Source: Gammaproteobacteria bacterium RIFCSPLOWO2_12_47_11 (GTDB lineage Bacteria; Pseudomonadota; Gammaproteobacteria; Eutrophobiales; Eutrophobiaceae). Taken from it: 52,464 bases of DNA. Each line of letters begins with the position of its first letter. Position 1 is the first letter of the stretch. The DNA lies in assembly GCA_001801885.1 (NCBI GenBank), contig MGYU01000006.1, forward strand, positions 1 through 52,464, read 5' to 3'. Both the position numbers and the translations under genes were made by a program. Below, piece after piece: positions 46,253-52,464 of this stretch. The notes below the pieces were generated by a model. That model did no database searches. It had not been told where the DNA came from and was given only the letters and a program-made list of their open reading frames with translations.

Positions 46253-47110
46253 ATGCCTCAGACTGTTTACCGTCCGGAAATGACTCATGCCGGACTCCCG
46301 CCGACACAGGCTGTTACCGCCGTTGATGAATACCAGAATATCCGGGATCAGCATATTGCCGACGAACGTCCACTGACGATATATCTTGACCGTTATGAAG
46401 TCGTCACCCTGATGACGCTCGGCACACAACCGGAATTGCTGACCCTGGGTTACCTGAAAAACCAGGGCCTGATAAAAAATATCGAAGATATCAAATCCAT
46501 CCAGGTGGACTGGGACGTGAATGCCTCAGTTGTCACCACCATAAGTGAAAATAATGAATGGCTGGACAAGATGAAGAACCGCACGGTCACTACCGGTTGC
46601 GGCCAGGGAACGACCTTCGGCGATATCATGGAACAACTGGAAAATATCAGACTGCAACCGATCAAGTTGAAGCAGTCCGATATTTATAAATTGCTGAAGA
46701 ACCTGAACGAGTTCAATGATGTTTACAAGTCAGCCGGGGCCGTACATGGCTGCGCCCTGTGTCATGGCACCGGGATTGTAACTTTCATGGAAGATGTGGG
46801 ACGGCATAATGCAGTTGATGCCATAGCAGGTTATATGTGGCTGGAAGGCATCCAGGGAAATGATAAATTATTCTATACCACCGGCAGATTGACCTCGGAG
46901 ATGGTCATCAAGGTCGCACAGATGGGCGTCCCCGCCCTGCTCTCCCGTTCCGGGATTACCCAGATGGGACTCAAACTTGCCAAGGATGCCGGGGTGATCA
47001 TGTTTTCACGCGCCAAAGGGCAACACTTCCTGGTCTATAACGGCGCAGAACATATTGAATTTGATACCGAATTGCCGCCGAAACTCCAGGTGGCGCACAT
47101 AAAGTCCTGA
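46253..47110 (+). CDS. fdhD: Formate dehydrogenase accessory sulfurtransferase FdhD (variant)
   Basis: TVTTGCGQGTTFGD, FMEDVGRHNAVDAIAGYM, FYTTGRLTSEMVIKVAQMGVPALLSRSG. Confidence 0.92.
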   Translation: MPQTVYRPEMTHAGLPPTQAVTAVDEYQNIRDQHIADERPLTIYLDRYEVVTLMTLGTQPELLTLGYLKNQGLIKNIEDIKSIQVDWDVNASVVTTISENNEWLDKMKNRTVTTGCGQGTTFGDIMEQLENIRLQPIKLKQSDIYKLLKNLNEFNDVYKSAGAVHGCALCHGTGIVTFMEDVGRHNAVDAIAGYMWLEGIQGNDKLFYTTGRLTSEMVIKVAQMGVPALLSRSGITQMGLKLAKDAGVIMFSRAKGQHFLVYNGAEHIEFDTELPPKLQVAHIKS

Positions 47111-47120
47111 TGCTATCTTG

Positions 47121-47327
47121 TCACTCCAGCGCAATCGTTCCTTTTATGTCGCAACTCAAACCAAGCAAGTCAACGCTGAGCACTATCTTTGCGTCCAGCT
47201 TTTCAGTGCCCTGTAATGCGCCGGAATTTATTCCATTATGCACCGCCTTTTCGATCTCGCGTTGTGATGTGATACCGACCTTTTTCAGGAATTTACGTAA
47301 TTCCATATTAAATGTATCTTCATTCAT
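47121..47327 (-). CDS. Small conserved protein (DUF6494-like), 68 aa; start MNEDTFNMELRKFLKK
   Basis: MNEDTFNMELRKFLKKVGITSQREIEKAVHNGINSGALQGTEKLDAKIVLSVDLLGLSCDIKGTIALE; longer track ORF start is antisense to mobA and unlikely. Confidence 0.65.
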   Translation of the reverse strand: MNEDTFNMELRKFLKKVGITSQREIEKAVHNGINSGALQGTEKLDAKIVLSVDLLGLSCDIKGTIALE

Positions 47328-47354
47328 AATGATATCTCCAGAACCAAACCCGTT

Positions 47355-47969
47355 ATGGATAATATAGCTGTCGCCAGACGAATTTTCACAGGTGTAATAC
47401 TGGCCGGAGGTCAGGCGCAGCGTATGGGCGGACAGGACAAGGGCCTGATTGAACTGAATGGCAGCCCCATGGTGCAATATGTACTGGATGTGATGGTACC
47501 GCAGGTAAACAAGGTCATTATCAACGCCAATCGTAACCAGGATATTTACGCCCATTACGGTCATGAGGTCATCGGTGATGAATTTGAAGGATTTTGCGGA
47601 CCACTTGCCGGCATGGCCAGCACCATGCGTGCAGTCGACACACCCTTCATGCTGACTGTGCCCTGTGATTCACCATTTGTACCGGATGATCTGGCTAAAC
47701 GACTCTATCTGCAGATGATAAAAAAAGACGCTGACATCAGCGTTGCGCATGATGGCAACCGTATACAACCGGTATTCGTATTGTTAAAAGCTTCTTTACT
47801 GGATTCGATGCTGGCTTTCCTGAATAAAGGCGAACGCAAGATTGATAAGTGGTTTGAACAACATAACCTGGCTGTCACTGATTTTTCGGACAAACCGGAT
47901 ACGTTCATCAATATCAACAACCGGGGTGATTTATCCATGATTGAATCGAGGTTGAAAGAAAGGGGCTGA
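47355..47969 (+). CDS. mobA: Molybdenum cofactor guanylyltransferase
   Basis: GVILAGGQAQRMGGQDKGLIELNGSPM; VPCDSPFVPDDL. Confidence 0.94.
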   Translation: MDNIAVARRIFTGVILAGGQAQRMGGQDKGLIELNGSPMVQYVLDVMVPQVNKVIINANRNQDIYAHYGHEVIGDEFEGFCGPLAGMASTMRAVDTPFMLTVPCDSPFVPDDLAKRLYLQMIKKDADISVAHDGNRIQPVFVLLKASLLDSMLAFLNKGERKIDKWFEQHNLAVTDFSDKPDTFININNRGDLSMIESRLKERG

Positions 47970-48514
47970 TGGAAAACCCGCCTGAAATACCTGTGCTCGG
48001 TTTTGCCGCCTACAGCGGCACAGGCAAGACTTCCTTGCTGGTAAAACTTTTGCCGCTGTTGGGTGAAAAAGGCATCCGTGTCGGCGTGATAAAACATGCC
48101 CATCACACCTTCGATATCGACCATGAGGGCAAGGACAGTTATGCACTGCGCAAGGCCGGGGCAAAACAGATGTTGATCGGTTCTGACCGGCGCTGGGCAT
48201 TAATCGTTGAAACCGAAAAAAGAACCGGAAATATATTAAATGATTTTATCCGGCGCCTGGATCATGAAAGTCTGGATCTGATCCTGGTCGAAGGCTTCAA
48301 GCCGGAAATTATCGCCAAGATCGAACTGATCAGACCATCACTGGGCAATCCATTGTTTTATCCGGAAGACAAGAGTGTCATTGCTGTCGCGACCGATGCG
48401 GACTTGCCTGTAAAAACCACTCTGCCGGTACTCGATCTGAACAATCCACAGCAGATAGCAGAATTCATTATTACGCGTTTCATTAATCAAAAACAAATCC
48501 AGACAGGCACCTGA
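47969..48514 (+). CDS. mobB: Molybdopterin-guanine dinucleotide biosynthesis protein MobB
   Basis: GFAAYSGTGKTSLLVKLLPLL P-loop; IKHAHHTFDIDHEGKDSYALRKAGA. Confidence 0.94.
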   Translation: MENPPEIPVLGFAAYSGTGKTSLLVKLLPLLGEKGIRVGVIKHAHHTFDIDHEGKDSYALRKAGAKQMLIGSDRRWALIVETEKRTGNILNDFIRRLDHESLDLILVEGFKPEIIAKIELIRPSLGNPLFYPEDKSVIAVATDADLPVKTTLPVLDLNNPQQIAEFIITRFINQKQIQTGT

Positions 48515-48517
48515 ACG

Positions 48518-49786
48518 ATGCAACCTGATACCATAAAGAAAGAAACCAGTTGCATGGATGATCATGATCCTGCATCGCTGCCGGCCGATGTGGCATTAAA
48601 AAAAATCATTTCTGCCATAGAACCCGTTACCTCCATGGAAAAAGTCGCAATCCGTACTGCACTCGGCCGCATACTGGCCGAAGATATAATTTCTACCATC
48701 AATGTTCCGTCAGGAACCAACTCGGCGATGGACGGATATGCGATCACCAGTGCTGATATTCCGTCAACTGGAACGGCTGAATTAAAAATGATGGGGACAG
48801 CCTACGCCGGGAAACCTTTCCCCGGCAAAGTTAGCAGTGGTGAGTGTGTACGCATCATGACCGGCGCCATTATGCCGTCCGGATCAGACACCGTGGTGAT
48901 GCAGGAGCATGTTGAACACAGGCATGGCTCCATCAGGATAGACACCGATACGAAGGCTGGTGCGAATGTGCGTCAGGCAGGTGAAGATGTAACAAAAGGT
49001 GATGTTGTGCTTGGCAAGGGCACAACATTGACACCTGCTGATATTGGTCTCATTGCCTCTCTCGGTCTTGCTGAAGTCAATGTCAGCCGCCGTCTCCGGG
49101 TTGCATTTTTCTCAACCGGGGATGAATTGAAATCAATAGGACAACCACTGGAAGATGGGCAAATCTATGACAGCAACCGCTATACACTGTACGGCATGCT
49201 GGCGCGGCTGGGTGTCGAGATCATCGATATGGGGGTTATCTGCGATAATCGTACTGCATTACAGAATGGATTTGAGCAGGCCGCAGCAAAGGCTGATGTA
49301 TTAATCACTTCGGGCGGTGTATCGGTCGGAGAGGCTGATTATGTCAAGGAGATACTGGAAAAAGTAGGGACAGTGAATTTCTGGAAAGTTGCGATGAAAC
49401 CCGGGAGACCGCTGGCCTTCGGGAAAATCAACAACACCTGGTTTTTCGGATTACCGGGAAATCCGGTCTCTGTCATGGTGACATTCTACCAGTTCGTACA
49501 GCCTGCCCTGCTTTACCTCATGGGCGCCCGGCATATTGAACCTTTCACATTCAAGGTACTGTGCAAATCAAGACTGAAAAAGCGGTCGGGCCGTACTGAA
49601 TACCAACGAGGCATATTGGGCTGCGATGGTTCCGGACAACTTGTTGTGGAGAAAACCGGTGGCCAGGGATCAGGAATTCTCAGTTCCATGGCGCAGGCCA
49701 ACTGCTTCATCATCCTGCCGACGGACAGTGGTAATGTAGAATCGGGGGCAATTGTTGATGTACAACCCTTTTTTGGTCTTGTATGA
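48518..49786 (+). CDS. moeA: Molybdopterin molybdenumtransferase MoeA
   Basis: VPSGTNSAMDGYAI; MTGAIMPSGSDTVVMQEH; FFSTGDEL; LITSGGVSVGEADYVK; GLPGNPVSVMVTF. Confidence 0.95.
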   Translation: MQPDTIKKETSCMDDHDPASLPADVALKKIISAIEPVTSMEKVAIRTALGRILAEDIISTINVPSGTNSAMDGYAITSADIPSTGTAELKMMGTAYAGKPFPGKVSSGECVRIMTGAIMPSGSDTVVMQEHVEHRHGSIRIDTDTKAGANVRQAGEDVTKGDVVLGKGTTLTPADIGLIASLGLAEVNVSRRLRVAFFSTGDELKSIGQPLEDGQIYDSNRYTLYGMLARLGVEIIDMGVICDNRTALQNGFEQAAAKADVLITSGGVSVGEADYVKEILEKVGTVNFWKVAMKPGRPLAFGKINNTWFFGLPGNPVSVMVTFYQFVQPALLYLMGARHIEPFTFKVLCKSRLKKRSGRTEYQRGILGCDGSGQLVVEKTGGQGSGILSSMAQANCFIILPTDSGNVESGAIVDVQPFFGLV

Positions 49787-49791
49787 ACAGG

Positions 49792-51012
49792 CTACTTCAG
49801 CCTCCGCCCGATCTCATCCACCACCAGCTTGCTGAATGGAAAAGCACAGGTGTAAGCCGGTGATACCGCATTCAGGATATGAAATGAACGATCATCGCCT
49901 TCAAAACAGAAATCCATCTCCAGCGTCATCGTTTTTGTATTGAGTAACTGTGCCCTGATCCCCGGCCTGCTCCATTTCATAAAATCCTTTTGCCGGACGC
50001 CCTCAGCCAACCGGGATGCCAATAAGACCAGTTTATTTTTCCTGGCCTTGCTCAATGCTTCCATCGCCAGTTTCCGGAATCTAAAATTGTTGGTAACAAG
50101 CAGCCTTGCCTCCATGCCCAGAATTTTTATTAACTCTGAAAATTGAAAATTGTCCAGGCCCTGGTAATTCTCCCGCCAGAATGCCGGTAGGGCAGTTGGC
50201 CCGATTTTCACCACGCCATCCACGCCCACAGTTATATGTACACCCAGAAAGGGGTTATTCATATCCGGCACAGGATAAATATTACATCTGAAACTTTCAG
50301 CATTGTTTTCTGAATAGAGGGACAGACCCTTGAATGGCAATATTGTGTAATCTTTGGAAAAACCGAAGGAACGGGCAATGTGATCGGCATACAGCCCGGC
50401 TGCATTGATCACATATCCTGCACTGATCATGCCCTTGCTGGTCTTTATCTCACTCCCTTTACTGGAAATAAATGCTGTACCGGTCAGTATCCTGATCCCG
50501 GCCAGCAATGTATCCTGATAAAGTGATTCATTTACATGCACCGGGCTGATTGTCGAAGTGGTTGGTGAATACAGCGCCTGTTCAAAGGTCCTGGCCTTTG
50601 GTTCAATTTCCCCGGCTTCACTGGCGGATAGCAAATAAACATCTACCCTATTCACCCCTCCTCTTCTTATTAATTCATGTAAACCTGCAAGCTCGTTCTG
50701 GTTCCGGGCAACAACCAGTTTGCCGCACCGGTTGATAGGTAATTTGTGCTCGATACAATAGTCAGTCATTGCACGGTTACCTTCCCGGGTCAGCCTGGCC
50801 TTGAGAGAATTTGCCGTGTAATAAAATCCTGCATGCAATACTCCGCTGTTGCGGCCGCTGGCATGCTGGCCTGTCTGTTGTTCTTTTTCCAGCAGAACGA
50901 TGCTGGCATCCGGAAAGCGCGTTTTCAGTTCGAGGGAAATGGTCATTCCGATAATACCACCACCGATGATCAGAAAATCAGCCTGCAGTGGAAGCCTGGT
51001 GTTAAGGACCAA
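49792..51012 (-). CDS. lhgO: FAD-dependent oxidoreductase, L-2-hydroxyglutarate oxidase (LhgO)-like
   Basis: DFLIIGGGIIGMTISLEL FAD motif; GQHASGRNSGVLHAGFYY; NAAGLYADHIARSFG; GVHITVGVDGVVKIGPTALPAFWREN. Confidence 0.85.
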   Translation of the reverse strand: MVLNTRLPLQADFLIIGGGIIGMTISLELKTRFPDASIVLLEKEQQTGQHASGRNSGVLHAGFYYTANSLKARLTREGNRAMTDYCIEHKLPINRCGKLVVARNQNELAGLHELIRRGGVNRVDVYLLSASEAGEIEPKARTFEQALYSPTTSTISPVHVNESLYQDTLLAGIRILTGTAFISSKGSEIKTSKGMISAGYVINAAGLYADHIARSFGFSKDYTILPFKGLSLYSENNAESFRCNIYPVPDMNNPFLGVHITVGVDGVVKIGPTALPAFWRENYQGLDNFQFSELIKILGMEARLLVTNNFRFRKLAMEALSKARKNKLVLLASRLAEGVRQKDFMKWSRPGIRAQLLNTKTMTLEMDFCFEGDDRSFHILNAVSPAYTCAFPFSKLVVDEIGRRLK

Positions 51013-51097
51013 CAGATTTCTCCCTTCAGTCGAAATGACAAAAAATCATGTCATTCCGAACGAACGTGAGGAATCTTTATTTTGCGGTATAACTCCC

Positions 51098-51532
51098 TCA
51101 CCCTGGTGTATTCTTTTCCACCCAGCGTTTGCCATTCTCCAGAATTTCCTGTTTCCAGAATGGCGCCTTTGATTTCAGATCTTCCATGATGAAACGGCAG
51201 GCATCGAATGCGGCTGCACGGTGTGCAGACCACACACACACCAGTACGATCGGATCACCGATATTAATCTCACCGACACGATGCAGCACAAGTATATCGA
51301 TCAGATCCCAGTTTTTATCAGCCTCGGTACAGATTTCCTTCAGGTGTTTCTCCGTCATCCCGGGATAATGTTCGAGCTGCATCTCCGTGACCCTGTCTCC
51401 TTCGTTAAAGTCACGCATACTACCGACGAAACTGGCCATGGCGCCAAACTGGCCGCTCTTTAACATCTGTTCCTGATGAATCTGGATTTCACTCGAGGGA
51501 TTAAAGGGTTCCGGCCGGATTTCTATTTTCAT
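51098..51532 (-). CDS. moaE: Molybdopterin synthase catalytic subunit
   Basis: GAMASFVGSMRDFNEGDRVTEMQLEHYPGM; VLHRVGEINIGDPIVLVCVWSAHRAAAFDACRFIMEDLKSKAPFWKQE. Confidence 0.95.
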   Translation of the reverse strand: MKIEIRPEPFNPSSEIQIHQEQMLKSGQFGAMASFVGSMRDFNEGDRVTEMQLEHYPGMTEKHLKEICTEADKNWDLIDILVLHRVGEINIGDPIVLVCVWSAHRAAAFDACRFIMEDLKSKAPFWKQEILENGKRWVEKNTPG

Positions 51533-51534
51533 CG

Positions 51535-51774
51535 TCAGCCACCCGTCACCGGCGGAAAGAATGCCACTTCATCACCATCCTTGACGGCCGTATCCGGCTT
51601 CACATATTCCATGTTGATTGCGGTGAGGACATTCTCCGGCAAGGATTTTTGTTCGTCTGCCACCTGTTTCCAAACCTCCGATACTGTGATATTTCCATCC
51701 CCGATTTCGAGGCTGTCTTCACTGCGTCCGAGGATCTCGCGCAAACTGGCAAAATATTTAACTTTAATTGACAT
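51535..51774 (-). CDS. moaD: Molybdopterin synthase sulfur-carrier subunit (start MSIKVKYF)
   Basis: MSIKVKYFASLREILGRSEDSLEIG…DGDEVAFFPPVTGG with C-terminal GG. Confidence 0.94.
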   Translation of the reverse strand: MSIKVKYFASLREILGRSEDSLEIGDGNITVSEVWKQVADEQKSLPENVLTAINMEYVKPDTAVKDGDEVAFFPPVTGG

Positions 51775-51830
51775 ATTTTCTATATTAATACGAATGATTA
51801 CTTGATAAATTAGCTCCGTAATATACTGGA

Positions 51831-51930
51831 AAGTTCCTCCCCCTGGCAGGGGGAGGATACAGGTGGGGGTTGAATCCAGACCATTTGTCATTTACCCCCA
51901 TCCTTGCCTTCCCCCTTAAAAGGGGAAGGT
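51831..51930. repeat. Second composite two-hairpin dispersed repeat between moaD and moaC
   Basis: AAGTTCCTCCCCCTGGCAGGGGGAGGATACAGGTGGGGGTTGAATCC … TTTACCCCCATCCTTGCCTTCCCCCTTAAAAGGGGAAGG, same architecture as 30171-30283. Confidence 0.75.
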
Positions 51931-52008
51931 ATCCGATTTCCAGATTTTCACACAGGTTTTGGCTTAATGATTAATTATAAATCACACTGCAAAATCATTC
52001 CTGACTAT

Positions 52009-52464
52009 ATGGCAAAACTGACACATTTCAATCAGCAAGGTGAAGCACATATGGTGGATGTCGGGACCAAGCCCGTATCACAACGTATTGCCGTAGCAGA
52101 AGGGACGATCCGGATGCAGGCGAAAACCCTGGATCTGATCCTGCAGGGGAAACATAAAAAAGGCGATGTACTGGGTATTGCCCGCATCGCCGGCATCATG
52201 GCCGCCAAAAAAACCGCTGAACTGATCCCGCTCTGCCATCCCATCTCCATCACCCGTATTGAAATCGATCTTGAGCCGCAAAAAAACAGCAACGCCATTT
52301 ATTGCCGGGCCACCACGGAAACCCGCGACCAGACCGGTGTGGAAATGGAAGCCCTCACCGCCGTGCAGATCGCCCTCCTGACCATCTACGACATGTGTAA
52401 ATCGGTGGACCGCGGCATGACCGTCAGTAACGTGCAACTGCTGGAAAAATCCGGTGGCAAATCC
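52009..52464 (+). CDS. moaC: Cyclic pyranopterin monophosphate synthase MoaC (3' end truncated by window)
   Basis: [36 protein letters not shown]…[24 protein letters not shown]…[44 protein letters not shown]; open at window end so missing from the ORF track. Confidence 0.96.
   Translation, partial: MAKLTHFNQQGEAHMVDVGTKPVSQRIAVAEGTIRMQAKTLDLILQGKHKKGDVLGIARIAGIMAAKKTAELIPLCHPISITRIEIDLEPQKNSNAIYCRATTETRDQTGVEMEALTAVQIALLTIYDMCKSVDRGMTVSNVQLLEKSGGKS

Noticed and set aside
47328-47564. N-terminal extension of the 147-aa minus-strand ORF
   Set aside because: Extension is antisense to mobA; the conserved part starts at MNEDTFNMELRKFL.

Overview
The 52.5 kb window is gene-dense bacterial chromosome, with gammaproteobacterial-type gene content by inference. 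It is dominated by housekeeping and metabolic genes. I found no CRISPR array, tRNA, rRNA, prophage or intact transposase. Recognisable blocks are: the EF-P module (epmA, efp, epmB); topoisomerase IV (parC, parE); a rubrerythrin / Fe-S oxidoreductase / DUF3501 cluster; xseB-ispA-folE2; an Lpp-like lipoprotein convergent with an L,D-transpeptidase; moxR-DUF58-transglutaminase; hrpA; and a molybdenum-cofactor region (moaA, fdhD, mobA, mobB, moeA, moaE, moaD, moaC, plus a distant moaB). The main items for a second look are: (1) a membrane-spanning PP2C phosphatase fused to a sulfatase-modifying-factor-like domain that lacks the FGE cysteines; (2) an exact 352-bp tandem duplication that frameshifts a Tyr-rich/Gln-Asn-Arg-rich secreted protein and restores a 446-aa ORF when collapsed; (3) a REC + degenerate GGDEF + degenerate EAL (FimX-like) regulator; (4) an AhpD-like/Rieske fusion; (5) an Lpp-like protein with C-terminal Lys beside its likely cross-linking enzyme; (6) an unannotated 56-aa sORF between parC and parE; (7) dispersed palindromic intergenic repeats. 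All calls come from reading the sequence and the supplied ORF translations; no searches were run.
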